Origin: Candidatus Omnitrophota bacterium
Lineage (GTDB): Bacteria; Omnitrophota; Omnitrophia; Omnitrophales; Aquincolibacteriaceae
Reading direction: 5' to 3'
DNA length: 38,478 nucleotides
Assembly (NCBI GenBank): GCA_023247055.1
Contig: JAHFHF010000022.1
Location: 1 to 38,478 of the forward strand
Of this stretch, positions 7,718-15,098 are shown one piece after another; position 1 is the first letter of the stretch; every line of letters begins with the position of its first letter. The notes under the pieces were generated by a model. The model ran no database searches. It was given only the letters and a program-made list of their open reading frames with translations, and was not told where the DNA came from. The translations under genes were made by a program, and so were the position numbers.

Positions 7718-10195
7718 ATGAATAACATTCTCACCATCGCCCGCCGCGAAACTGCGGCGTATTTTAATTCTGCGATTGCGTATATTTTTGCCACCGTCTT
7801 TGTGCTTCTAAACGGCGGGCTTTACATGACGCAGTTTTTCCTTGCCGGCCGCGCCGATATGCGTCCGTTTTTTACGCTCCTGCCGTTTCTGCTGGCTATT
7901 TTTATTCCGGCAATTGCCATGCGCCTTTGGGCGGAGGAGCGCCGCGGCAATACGCTGGAAATGCTGCTGACTTTTCCCATGCGCGCGCATGAACTCGTTT
8001 TGGGGAAATTTATCGCGGCGCTGGGTTTTTATCTCGTAGCGCTTGCCGGCACGCTGACCCTGCCCATCATGCTGGCCGCACTGGGCCGTCCAGATTTTGG
8101 CGCCATCATGGGGGGCTATTTCGGCGCGATTCTCATCGGCGCTTTTTTTCTGGCCGCGGGCCTTTTTGTCTCCGGTTTTTTACGCGATCAGATTACGGCG
8201 TTTATCCTGGGCATGCTGATTTGTTTTTCCCTGTATTTTGCGGGAACGGAATTTGTTTCGGCCTCAATCGACGGCTGGGTGCCGGGGCTGGGCACGCTTG
8301 TGCGGCAGTTTGCGGGCGCGGCGCGCCATTTCGACGCTTTTGCTAAAGGCGTGATCGATACACGCGATGTTTTATATTTTGCGCTTGGAACCGCGCTGCT
8401 CCTGTGGCTCAACGGCTTTTGGCTTGAAGGCCGCATGCGGCCTAAAGCCGGCTCGCTTTTTACGGGCGCGGTGTTGATTTCAGCTGCTATTTTTGTTGCG
8501 GGCAACTGGTTTTTGGGTGGTTTTAATTTTGGACGGTTTGATCTGACCGAAGGCCGCATTTACACCGTCTCAGAGACCAGCAAGCAAATTCTGCGCAGCC
8601 TCAAATCGCCGGTGACGGTGAAATTCTACGTTTCTTCCGCCGAAAAAATGCCGGCCGGCATGAAAACGCTTGAAGCGGACGTCGCGGGCAAACTCGAAGA
8701 ATTCCGTCTCTCGGCGGGCGGGAAATTCCAATACAAAATTTTGCACCGCGACGCTGTCAATGCCCTGCAGGACGAGGCGCAAGCGGGCAAATCCCGTGAA
8801 AATGAACTGACTCAAAAAGGCATCGAGCCCTTTCAGGTACAGTCCATCGAGGCGGATGAGGTCGGCGTAAAGTTGATTTATTCCTCGATCAGCATTGCCT
8901 ATAAAGAAAAATCCGAAGAAGTCCTGCCGCGCATCATGCCGGAGAATTTAGACGAGCTGGAATACCTGCTCATTTCAAAGATTTATCGCCTCACGCTTGA
9001 AAGCACCCCCAAAGTCGCGATTGTTGCGCCCTATGAAGAACGCAGTCTCGATCCGCAGATGCAGATGCTCATGGCTCAGTTGACCGGCGGCGCTTCCGAA
9101 GGTTACCGTGAGGACAAATACGAACTCCTGCCCATGATTTTGAAATACGAAGGCTATGATGTGACGCGCATCCGCCTCAGTGAACAAGAACCCATTCCGG
9201 AAGGCGTCAAAACATTGGCGGTCATTGAACCGTCCGGGCTTTCTGATCGTCAGCGCTATGAACTCAGCCGGTTTCTGGCGGGCGGCGGGTCTTTGTTTTT
9301 AGCCGTGCAAAATTACGAATTTGAATACCGTCCGCAGGGCAGTGCGCTGACGCTTTTTCCGGCGGAGAAATCTCCCGGCATCAACCCGCTGCTAAAAGGG
9401 TGGGGCCTTGAAGTCAGTCCGGACATTCTGATGGATGAACAACATGAGGCCATTAGTATTTCCGGCGCGGCCCGGCTTGGGCCCTTTGACATTCCCGTAC
9501 CCGTTAAGCTGCCCATACAGGTCGTGATTCCGCCGTCCGGTATGAATCCGGAAGTTTCGATCACTTCCCGTCTTTCCTCGCTTTTTTATCTGTGGGGTTC
9601 GGCGCTAAAAGTGGATGAAAAGAAGACGGCCTCTGAAGGCCTTAAAGTGGCAACGCTTTTGGAGTCTGGGCCGCACAGCTGGCAAATTCCTTTCAAGCCT
9701 GGCCCTAGGCGTGCAGAGGATATCTTGGATGCGGAACCCGCGGCGCGTGGGCCGTTTTCGTTGTCTGTTTTGGTGAGGGGAAATTTTAAAGATGTCTATG
9801 CCGGTCAAGAAGCGCCGGCTTGGGGCGAACCCAGGCCCGGTGAAAAAGCACCCGAGGCCGAAAATCCGCCAGCCGTCGAACCCGCACCGGGGCAATTGAT
9901 TCTCACCGGCGGGACCATGATGTTTCAAAAGCAGCTGGCCCAGGGCGGCGGGCATTTGAACTTTTTTCTGAATGCCGTCGATGCGTTGACGCTGGGTGAA
10001 GACCTGGTGAAAATCCGCTCCAAACGCGTCAGCGACCGGTCTATCGGCCGCGTTTCCACAGGCACAAAACTTTTTTGGCGTGTCTTTGTGACCCTGCTGG
10101 TGCCGGGCCTGATTGTTTTGGCCGGCGTCCTGCGTCTTTTTTGGCAGCGGCGGATCAAAGAGAATTATCTGAGATATTTAAGCACCGAGCACTAA
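7718..10195 (+). CDS. Fused ABC-2 permease and GldG-like auxiliary protein
   Basis: 825 residues from ATG 7718; an in-frame TTG at 7703 lies in repeat sequence. Residues 1 to about 240 form an ABC-2 permease of the GldF type, with about six membrane helices and the RLWAEERRGNTLEMLLTFP motif that follows the second helix. A further helix pair leads into a GldG-like part, starting with FDLTEGRIYTVSETSKQILR and the LKSPVTVKFYVSS segment (the DUF7088/GldG ABC-associated domain), probably periplasmic. The protein ends with a membrane helix (LLVPGLIVLAGVLRLFWQRR). GldF and GldG are separate in Bacteroidetes, while fusions occur elsewhere. The partner ATPase lies upstream and a DUF4340 protein downstream, the usual order for this exporter. 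The final STEH and the TAA stop are encoded by a dispersed AGCACCGAGCACTAA repeat. Confidence 0.92.
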   Translation: MNNILTIARRETAAYFNSAIAYIFATVFVLLNGGLYMTQFFLAGRADMRPFFTLLPFLLAIFIPAIAMRLWAEERRGNTLEMLLTFPMRAHELVLGKFIAALGFYLVALAGTLTLPIMLAALGRPDFGAIMGGYFGAILIGAFFLAAGLFVSGFLRDQITAFILGMLICFSLYFAGTEFVSASIDGWVPGLGTLVRQFAGAARHFDAFAKGVIDTRDVLYFALGTALLLWLNGFWLEGRMRPKAGSLFTGAVLISAAIFVAGNWFLGGFNFGRFDLTEGRIYTVSETSKQILRSLKSPVTVKFYVSSAEKMPAGMKTLEADVAGKLEEFRLSAGGKFQYKILHRDAVNALQDEAQAGKSRENELTQKGIEPFQVQSIEADEVGVKLIYSSISIAYKEKSEEVLPRIMPENLDELEYLLISKIYRLTLESTPKVAIVAPYEERSLDPQMQMLMAQLTGGASEGYREDKYELLPMILKYEGYDVTRIRLSEQEPIPEGVKTLAVIEPSGLSDRQRYELSRFLAGGGSLFLAVQNYEFEYRPQGSALTLFPAEKSPGINPLLKGWGLEVSPDILMDEQHEAISISGAARLGPFDIPVPVKLPIQVVIPPSGMNPEVSITSRLSSLFYLWGSALKVDEKKTASEGLKVATLLESGPHSWQIPFKPGPRRAEDILDAEPAARGPFSLSVLVRGNFKDVYAGQEAPAWGEPRPGEKAPEAENPPAVEPAPGQLILTGGTMMFQKQLAQGGGHLNFFLNAVDALTLGEDLVKIRSKRVSDRSIGRVSTGTKLFWRVFVTLLVPGLIVLAGVLRLFWQRRIKENYLRYLSTEH

Positions 10196-10310
10196 GCACC
10201 AAGCACCGAGTAAATATTTGGCGCGGAATCATCGTTTTTATACATATTTTTAAACCAAGATTATCACAATGTTTTTCAGCCTGTGCTGCTAGGTGCTCAG
10301 TGCTTTCAAT
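10183..10310. repeat. AGCACCGAGCACTAAGCACC repeat with inverted partner
   Basis: The direct copy (10183-10210) overlaps the stop of the permease gene. Its inverted counterpart GTGCTGCTAGGTGCTCAGTGC (about 10281-10303) ends just before the DUF4340 start codon. About 70 bases of AT-rich sequence separate them. No gene is seen. Confidence 0.7.
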
Positions 10311-11708
10311 ATGACTAAAAAACAAATCTACATTCTTCTCGCCATTTTTGGAATCCTTGCCGCGGGCATTTTCCTGCGCAGTCTGCAGACCCCGCGCGGC
10401 CTTGTGGCGGAAGATACCCAGACGCTGGACTTTTCTTTTGACCAAGCGCGCGCGGCTAAAATTATCATCTCGCGCGCCGGCAAAGAAGAACTGATGGCGC
10501 TGAAACAGCAGGGCATTTGGATTTTGCCCCAGCTTTGGAATGCCAAAGCGGCTCCTGAAAAAATTGCAGATTTTTTGGGCGGGCTGGCCCGGGCGCGCGG
10601 CGAAGTGCGTGCTGATGATGCTGCGCTGCTGGCTGATTTTGGCATTACAGAAGACAGCGCTCTCGCCATTCAACTGCAGGATGAGAGCGGCGCCGGCCTG
10701 CTTGATTTGCGTGCCGGCACCAAGCGTGCGGCGAACGGTTCCGTTTTTCTCCGCCGGGCGGGTTCAAACACCGTCTTTCTTTCTGATTTTGATCTTTTTC
10801 GCCTGCTGGGTATTTATGGCGATGCCGCTCAGGAGCCCATTCAGCCGCGTCTTTGGGCCGATCTGGAACCCGTCAAGGTCAGACCTGCCGATGTGAAAAC
10901 CATTGAAGTGCTCCGGTTCGACGGTAAGAACCCTGTTACTGCAGTGCAGTTGAAGCACGCGCCCGGTGAAAAAACCCCGTGGGCTTTTGGAGCCCCTTAC
11001 GAAGGCTTTTCGCTGGATTCTGATAAAGCCGATACTTTTTTACGAGCCCTGACGAGTTTGCGTGCCAGCGGTGTCACGGATCCTGCCGCCAGTTACGGCT
11101 TTGATTTACCGGCTTTGCAGATCAAAATTCAAACGGCTGAAGGTGATCGCGTGCTCACGGTGGGGCAGGAAAATGCGGACAAGACCACCCGCGCCTTGCG
11201 CGTGGAAGGTGACCTCTCTGCATCTAACGCAGAGACTGCCTATGAGATCAGCCGTTTTTCAGTGAACGAACTTTCTGCCGACGACAGCCGGTTTTTCAAA
11301 GCGGGCTTGCCGGGTGTGGCGGCTGGTTCTGTAGAAGCCGTAATTTTGAGCAAGCAGGGCAAGGAAAAACGCCTGAGCGCCGCAGACGGCGAAAGCTTTG
11401 AAGCCGTCATCCGGACCCTGACGCAGTTAGAAATTCCGGGCTTGCTTCTGAGCGCGGATGAAAAAAAGCGTGCGCGCTCACCCGGCTTGGATCAGGTCAC
11501 ACTCGAACTCAAAGGCGGCCAGAAAATGATCCTGGATTTTGGCGAGCAGCTTGAAAAAGACGGCTCCTTGGGCGCGCGCTATGCCGCTTCTGTCCGGGGT
11601 AAACCTCTGCTTTTTACCGTGAGCGCAGTCGATTATGAGGCGCTTTTTGAGTCCTTAAAGCCTGCAGAAACAAAAGCTTCACAGCCCGCCTTGCCTGAGG
11701 CACAATAG
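10311..11708 (+). CDS. DUF4340 domain protein of the Gld-type ABC exporter
   Basis: 465 residues with one N-terminal membrane anchor (KKQIYILLAIFGILAAGIFL) followed by a soluble, presumably periplasmic, part. The pattern LDFSFDQARAAKIIISRAGKEE, a tryptophan-containing WILPQLWNAKA and a later repeat of the same fold match DUF4340, whose members commonly sit directly behind GldF/GldG-like genes. The function of the family is not established; an accessory role in export across the envelope is inferred from context. ATG 10311 is preferred to GTG 10293, which lies in the upstream repeat. It ends in an alanine/glutamine-rich tail. Confidence 0.85.
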   Translation: MTKKQIYILLAIFGILAAGIFLRSLQTPRGLVAEDTQTLDFSFDQARAAKIIISRAGKEELMALKQQGIWILPQLWNAKAAPEKIADFLGGLARARGEVRADDAALLADFGITEDSALAIQLQDESGAGLLDLRAGTKRAANGSVFLRRAGSNTVFLSDFDLFRLLGIYGDAAQEPIQPRLWADLEPVKVRPADVKTIEVLRFDGKNPVTAVQLKHAPGEKTPWAFGAPYEGFSLDSDKADTFLRALTSLRASGVTDPAASYGFDLPALQIKIQTAEGDRVLTVGQENADKTTRALRVEGDLSASNAETAYEISRFSVNELSADDSRFFKAGLPGVAAGSVEAVILSKQGKEKRLSAADGESFEAVIRTLTQLEIPGLLLSADEKKRARSPGLDQVTLELKGGQKMILDFGEQLEKDGSLGARYAASVRGKPLLFTVSAVDYEALFESLKPAETKASQPALPEAQ

Positions 11709-11739
11709 ACGATCGTGGCCTTGATTTTAACGACGTGTG

Positions 11740-11920
11740 CGAGTAGTTTCCCCCCCCCTCTGTGCGGAGACAGAGACTGGGATGTATGCACAGCTGTTGG
11801 CCGTGAATCATCCTCGCCTCTTAATCTCCCCCCGAAAAGCACGGGGGGAGAAATAAAAGAGGCTCTCCTATTTCCTCCCCCGTGCTCTTCGGGGGAGGAT
11901 TAAGGTGGGGGGAGGGTCAC
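11740..11920. repeat. Compound repeat upstream of thyA
   Basis: Contains a 20-base hairpin word CTCTGTGCGGAGACAGAGAC (11758-11777), found again at 13461-13480, then a roughly 98-base unit (11817-11915) that matches 7529-7623 with only about seven differences. The unit is itself an imperfect inverted repeat (TTAATCTCCCCCCG ... GGGGGAGGATTAAGGTGGGG). Its G-rich end lies 15 bases before thyA. Confidence 0.85.
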
Positions 11921-11930
11921 ATAGTCTTAT

Positions 11931-12725
11931 ATGAAAAATTATCTCAATCTCTTACAACACATTCTCGCCAACGGCCACGAAAAATCCGACCGCACGGGCA
12001 CAGGCACTTTCAGCACCTTTGGCTATCAAATGCGCTTTAATTTGGCCGAGGGCTTCCCGTTAGTGACCACCAAGAAAATTTATTTGAAAGCGGTGATTCA
12101 CGAACTGCTTTGGTTTTTAAAAGGCTCGACCAATATTGCTTATTTACGTGAAAACGGCGTTTCTATTTGGGATGAATGGGCCGATGCCAAAGGGGAGTTG
12201 GGCCCGGTCTACGGCAAACAATGGCGTGATTGGGCCGCGCCGGATGGCCGGCACGTCGATCAAATTTCGGAGGCGCTGAACATGATTCGTACCAATCCCG
12301 ACAGCCGCCGCATTATCGTCAGCGCCTGGAATGTAGGCGAGATTGAAAAAATGGCTTTGCCGCCCTGCCATAGTTTTTTTCAGTTTTACGTGTTGGACGG
12401 AAAACTTTCCTGCCAACTCTATCAGCGCAGCGCCGATGCTTTTCTGGGCGTGCCGTTTAATATCGCATCTTACGCGCTGCTGACCCTGATGGTGGCGCAA
12501 GTCACAAACTTGCTGCCCGGCGACTTCGTGCATACGTTCGGCGACCTGCACATTTACAAAAATCATCTGGAACAGGTGAGACTGCAGCTTTTGCGCGAGC
12601 CGCAGCCGCTGCCGGTCATGAAACTCAATCCAGCCATCAAAGATTTGTTTGCTTTTCAATATTCCGATTTCACGGTGGAAGGCTACGACCCGCATCCCTC
12701 CATCAAAGCTCCTGTCGCCATATAA
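11931..12725 (+). CDS. thyA: Thymidylate synthase
   Basis: 264 residues, collinear with the E. coli enzyme without gaps. It converts dUMP to dTMP using 5,10-methylene-tetrahydrofolate and releases dihydrofolate, which the folA product next door recycles. The catalytic cysteine is Cys146 in [10 protein letters not shown]. Other conserved blocks are RTGTGT near the N-terminus, [10 protein letters not shown], the dUMP-binding [21 protein letters not shown], and [14 protein letters not shown] at the C-terminus. All expected catalytic residues are present, so it should be active. The order thyA-folA is the common one. Confidence 0.98.
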   Translation: MKNYLNLLQHILANGHEKSDRTGTGTFSTFGYQMRFNLAEGFPLVTTKKIYLKAVIHELLWFLKGSTNIAYLRENGVSIWDEWADAKGELGPVYGKQWRDWAAPDGRHVDQISEALNMIRTNPDSRRIIVSAWNVGEIEKMALPPCHSFFQFYVLDGKLSCQLYQRSADAFLGVPFNIASYALLTLMVAQVTNLLPGDFVHTFGDLHIYKNHLEQVRLQLLREPQPLPVMKLNPAIKDLFAFQYSDFTVEGYDPHPSIKAPVAI

Positions 12726-12741
12726 AGTTTCTTCCCTATAT

Positions 12742-12768
12742 TCCTCCCCCGGAGAACACGGGGGAGGA
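12742..12768. repeat. CTCCCCCG/CGGGGGAG hairpin between thyA and folA
   Basis: Ten-base perfect arms TCCTCCCCCG and CGGGGGAGGA around a 7-base loop; nearly the same hairpin follows the central giant gene at 31163-31187. There is no T-run. It is best read as a short member of the repeat family at 7529 and 11817, perhaps acting as an mRNA-stabilising hairpin. Confidence 0.75.
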
Positions 12769-12823
12769 GAAGGCACCTACAGAGTATTCTGCTCCGTGTT
12801 TACGGGGAATGGTAAAAAATATT

Positions 12824-13420
12824 ATGCCAAAAATCTATCATGTCGTCGCTACTGCCCGAAACCGCGTCATCGGCAAAGACAACAAACTGCCCTGGCATTT
12901 TTCTGAAGACCTGAAGTATTTCAAAAAGTTGACCTTGGGCAGTACCGTCATCATGGGCCGCAAGACCTTTGAAAGCATCGGCAAACCGCTTCCTGGGCGT
13001 GCGAATTTTGTACTGAGCCGGCAGTCCTGTCATTCTGAACTGTCTGCACAAAGCGCAGAGCTGCGAAGAATCCCAGATCCGAGATCCTTCGCTTCGCTCA
13101 GGATGACAGAGGCTTCCGTGGAAATTTTTAATTCGATTGGTAATGCCATTGGCGCAGTCCGCACCCCCAATGCCTATATCATCGGCGGGGCCGAGATCTA
13201 CAAAGACACCCTCCGCTATGTCGACGGAATTTACCTAACGCGCATTGATGCCGACTACGAAGGTGACGCCTTTTATCCGGAGGTGCCGGACTGGTTTGAA
13301 GAAGTCGAGGTGCAGGGCCTGCGCGAAAAAGACCCCAAAATCGACGTTGTTTTTTATGAACGCAAAGAAAATGCCTCTCCCCAAGAAAAAACCGGCACCG
13401 ATGAAACCGCCACTGCTTAA
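12824..13420 (+). CDS. folA: Dihydrofolate reductase with an in-frame palindromic insertion
   Basis: 198 residues from ATG 12824 (MPKIYHVVATARNRVIGK). The NADPH-dependent reduction of dihydrofolate is indicated by the family blocks IGKDNKLPWHFSEDLKYFK (the active-site acidic residue is in the EDLKYF helix), VIMGRKTFESIG, LPGRANFVLSR, YIIGGAEIYKD and DAFYPEV. Between LSRQ and VEIFNSIGNAIGAV there are about 28 extra residues (SCHSELSAQSAELRR... ending SLRMTEA) encoded by the palindromic element at 13027-13109. This is a surface loop in known structures, and flanking motifs are intact, so activity may survive. The C-terminal tail (ENASPQEKTGTDETATA) is unusual. It overlaps no neighbour. Confidence 0.93.
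   Translation: MPKIYHVVATARNRVIGKDNKLPWHFSEDLKYFKKLTLGSTVIMGRKTFESIGKPLPGRANFVLSRQSCHSELSAQSAELRRIPDPRSFASLRMTEASVEIFNSIGNAIGAVRTPNAYIIGGAEIYKDTLRYVDGIYLTRIDADYEGDAFYPEVPDWFEEVEVQGLREKDPKIDVVFYERKENASPQEKTGTDETATA
13027..13109. repeat. Palindromic element inserted within folA
   Basis: Ends are CTGTCATTCTGA (13027-13038) and TCAGGATGACAG (13098-13109), inverted with one mismatch. The middle carries GCGAAGAATCCC and GATCCTTCGCTTCGC, words typical of a widespread bacterial dispersed repeat. A degenerate relative is in the right giant gene at 34034-34063. The insertion keeps the folA frame. Confidence 0.85.
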
Positions 13421-13446
13421 GAATTCTCCCTCGAGTTTAAAAACAA

Positions 13447-13625
13447 CCCCTCACCCTAGCCTCTGTGCGGAGACAGAGACGATCATGCGCATCACTGATG
13501 GTGATGCGTCATTCACGCCCTCTCCCACAGGGGAGAGGGCATTAACCAGTTGTCCGCAGAAGGGGATGCGCCCATCTCCCTCTCCCTTCCAGGGAGAGGG
13601 CCGGGGAGAGGGCCGGGGTGAGGGT
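13447..13625. repeat. Left CCCTCACCCTAGCC...GGCCGGGGTGAGGG unit
   Basis: Imperfect inverted repeat unit beginning CCCCTCACCCTAGCC and ending GGCCGGGGTGAGGGT, with inner CTCTCCC/GGGAGAGGG hairpins and the 20-base hairpin word at 13461-13480. A second unit in the same orientation lies at 13954-14069, on the other side of the DUF559 domain. Confidence 0.85.
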
Positions 13626-14072
13626 GGGGCCATAACATTCCGTCGTCAACTTCGCAAAACTCAAACCGATGCTGAAAAATTGCTCTGGAGCCGCTTGCGC
13701 AACCGTCTTTTTTTAGGATTAAAATTCCGCCGCCAGCATGACGTGGGTAAGTTTATCGCGGATTTTTGCTGCCCCGATCAAAAATTAATTTTAGAGATCG
13801 ATGGCGGACAACATTCTGAAAATAAGTTACTGGATCAAAAGAGAACCGAATATCTCGAGATGCGAGGCTATCGTGTGCTGCGTTTTTGGAATCACGACGT
13901 GTTAGGCAGTTTGGATTCTGTTTTAGAAAAAATACAACTGAACTTAAAAGCAGCCCCTCACCCTAGCCCTCTCCCCACAGGGGAGAGGGAATTGGACAAT
14001 TTTTCGAGCAAGGGAATGAGCCGCCCATCTCCCTCTCCCTATTTTCAGGGAGAGGGCCGGGGTGAGGGTTAA
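13566..14072 (+). CDS. DUF559 (Vsr-like fold) endonuclease-domain protein
   Basis: 168 residues if started at ATG 13566; the frame is open further upstream and the true start is uncertain because the 5' part is repeat sequence. The conserved domain begins ITFRRQLRKTQTDAEKLLW and contains FRRQHDVGKFIADF, LILEIDGGQH and a C-terminal RGYRVLRFWNHDVL. This matches DUF559, a PD-(D/E)XK/very-short-patch-repair-like nuclease fold with the Asp of ADF and the Glu/Asp of LEIDG as likely metal ligands. Both ends of the protein (EGRGEGRGEG and PHPSPLPTGERE) are translated from the flanking repeats. DUF559 genes in such repeats are a pattern I recall from other bacteria; a role in spreading the repeats is possible but unproven. 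Confidence 0.8.
   Translation: MRPSPSPFQGEGRGEGRGEGGAITFRRQLRKTQTDAEKLLWSRLRNRLFLGLKFRRQHDVGKFIADFCCPDQKLILEIDGGQHSENKLLDQKRTEYLEMRGYRVLRFWNHDVLGSLDSVLEKIQLNLKAAPHPSPLPTGERELDNFSSKGMSRPSPSPYFQGEGRGEG
13954..14069. repeat. Right CCCTCACCCTAGCC...GGCCGGGGTGAGGG unit
   Basis: Begins CCCCTCACCCTAGCCCTCTC, contains CTCCCC/GGGGAGAGGG hairpins, and ends GGCCGGGGTGAGGGT 11 bases before the MBL-fold gene. It encodes the C-terminal tail of the DUF559 protein. Confidence 0.85.
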
Positions 14073-14080
14073 GCGTAGTT

Positions 14081-14722
14081 ATGACAGAAACATCACGACT
14101 GTATATAAAACAAATCGAAGCCGGGCCCATGGCCAATTTTATTTATTTGGTCGGCGACCGCCAGACGCGCGAATGCGTTATGGTTGATCCGGCTTGGGAA
14201 GTGGACCGCATCCTGCGCATCGCGGCGGAGGATGATATGAAAGTAACCGCCGGTTTGGCCACGCATTACCATTATGACCACACCAACGGCATAGGTGATT
14301 TACTCACGCAAGCGAATGTCCCGGTATATATTCACAAAGCCGATGCGCCTTATCTCAAGGAAATACAAAAAGAGGTCAAAAAAGTAGACTCGGGCTCCAA
14401 ACTCAAAATCGGCGGCATTGAAATCACGTTTATTCACACGCCCGGCCACACCCCGGGCTCACAATGTTTTCTAATCAATGGTAATCTGGTTTCCGGCGAT
14501 ACGCTTTTCATCAATGCCTGCGGCCGCTGCGACCTGCCCGGCGGCAATGCTGAAGAGCTCTACCACAGCCTGCAGCTGCTCGGCAAATTGGATGAAAACA
14601 CGATTTTGTTTCCCGGCCACAATTACGAAGAAGGCCGCACGGTCTCAACCATCGGCGACGAAAAACGCCAGAACCCCTACTACCAACTCAAGTCGCTCCG
14701 CGATTTTCTCAACCTTCGCTAG
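14081..14722 (+). CDS. MBL-fold metallo-hydrolase (glyoxalase II-like)
   Basis: 213 residues. The metal-binding motif THYHYDH is followed by HTPGHTPGS, the SGDTLFINACGRCDLPGG block with the bridging aspartate, and FPGHNY, so all ligands of a dinuclear metallo-beta-lactamase fold are present. The GRCDLPGG block and the length resemble the glyoxalase II/persulfide dioxygenase (ETHE1-like) group of hydrolases. Substrate cannot be told from sequence: S-lactoylglutathione-type thioesters or persulfides are the main candidates. No signal peptide, so cytosolic. The ATG at 14081 directly follows a dispersed repeat unit, and no strong ribosome-binding site is seen. Confidence 0.92.
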   Translation: MTETSRLYIKQIEAGPMANFIYLVGDRQTRECVMVDPAWEVDRILRIAAEDDMKVTAGLATHYHYDHTNGIGDLLTQANVPVYIHKADAPYLKEIQKEVKKVDSGSKLKIGGIEITFIHTPGHTPGSQCFLINGNLVSGDTLFINACGRCDLPGGNAEELYHSLQLLGKLDENTILFPGHNYEEGRTVSTIGDEKRQNPYYQLKSLRDFLNLR

Positions 14723-14734
14723 AACATATACTTC

Positions 14735-14761
14735 TCGGTGCGGGCCTAGGCCCGACACCGA
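14735..14761. repeat. Imperfect palindrome after MBL gene
   Basis: TCGGTG ... CACCGA arms around the perfect core CGGGCCTAGGCCCG, with one unpaired A. It lies 13 bases after the MBL-fold stop and lacks a T-run. Confidence 0.7.
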
Positions 14762-14770
14762 ACGCTTTAT

Positions 14771-14806
14771 CCCTGTAGTGGCAATTCATGAATTGCCACT
14801 ACAGGG
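14771..14806. repeat. Perfect 36-base palindrome, TGTAGTGGC family
   Basis: Arms of 18 bases start CCCTGTAGTGGCAATTCA and are perfectly self-complementary with no loop. The TGTAGTGGC end word recurs at 16313 in the central giant gene, where it leads into a GGCGGGTT/AACCCGCC hairpin, so both belong to one dispersed family. Confidence 0.9.
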
Positions 14807-14844
14807 ACCCAGCAGGGAAGCTGACCCTTGATTTGCTTACTGGC

Positions 14845-14889
14845 AGGAGCATTCGAGGATGACCTCGGCTTCAAAAGCCAGGGGCTCCT
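14845..14889 (+). ncRNA. Possible three-way-junction leader structure
   Basis: AGGAGC (14845-14850) can pair with GCTCCT (14884-14889), enclosing CGAGG-ATGA-CCTCG (14854-14867) and GGCTT-CAA-AAGCC (14867-14879). The two inner hairpins share one base, so the exact fold is ambiguous. It matches no riboswitch I recognise and may just be another repeat. Confidence 0.25.
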
Positions 14890-14999
14890 ATAAAAAAAGA
14901 TCTTAAGAGATTAATTTTGATTTAAATTGATCGTCAAAATTTGTAGAGTTGCTTTTCTGGTGTTATCTTTTATTGGAAACCCAATTTAGTCCAAGGCTA

Positions 15000-15078
15000 G
15001 CGCTTACACAGACTTCCTTGGTCTGTGAAGCGCAGTGCCCGAGCAAGAGTTTCTCGGGCCGAGGGCTTTTTAAAAGCC
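15000..15078 (+). promoter_or_regulatory. Three consecutive hairpins in the leader of the central giant gene
   Basis: Hairpin 1: GCGCTT-A-CACAGAC (15000-15013) pairs with GTCTGTG-AAGCGC (15021-15033), 13 base pairs with one bulge. Hairpin 2: GCCCGAG (15037-15043) pairs with CTCGGGC (15053-15059). Hairpin 3: GGCTT and AAGCC within 15064-15078. A GGGAGAGAAG purine run (15079-15088) and ATG 15099 follow. The arrangement could control translation, but no known riboswitch consensus fits. Confidence 0.45.
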
Positions 15079-15098
15079 GGGAGAGAAGTGTGTATCTA

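Larger units (their letters stand above)
14723..15098. other. Gap of 376 bases upstream of the central giant gene, rich in inverted repeats
   Basis: In order it holds an imperfect palindrome (14735-14761), a perfect 36-base palindrome (14771-14806), a possible three-way-junction fold (14845-14889), an AT-rich stretch (14890-14960) that is the likeliest promoter area, and three successive hairpins (15000-15078) just before the start codon. No gene is seen. Confidence 0.7.

Noticed and set aside
12742-12768. Rho-independent terminator after thyA (and at 31163-31187)
   Set aside because: Stable stems but no following T-run, and the same hairpin is part of a dispersed repeat family.
15000-15078. 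Cyclic-di-GMP or other known riboswitch
   Set aside because: Hairpins are strong, but none of the conserved loop sequences of GEMM-type or other riboswitches I know is present.
14949-15098. Extension of the central giant gene upstream to 14949
   Set aside because: The extra 50 codons translate three perfect hairpins and put the evident signal peptide in the interior; ATG 15099 after a purine-rich run is better.
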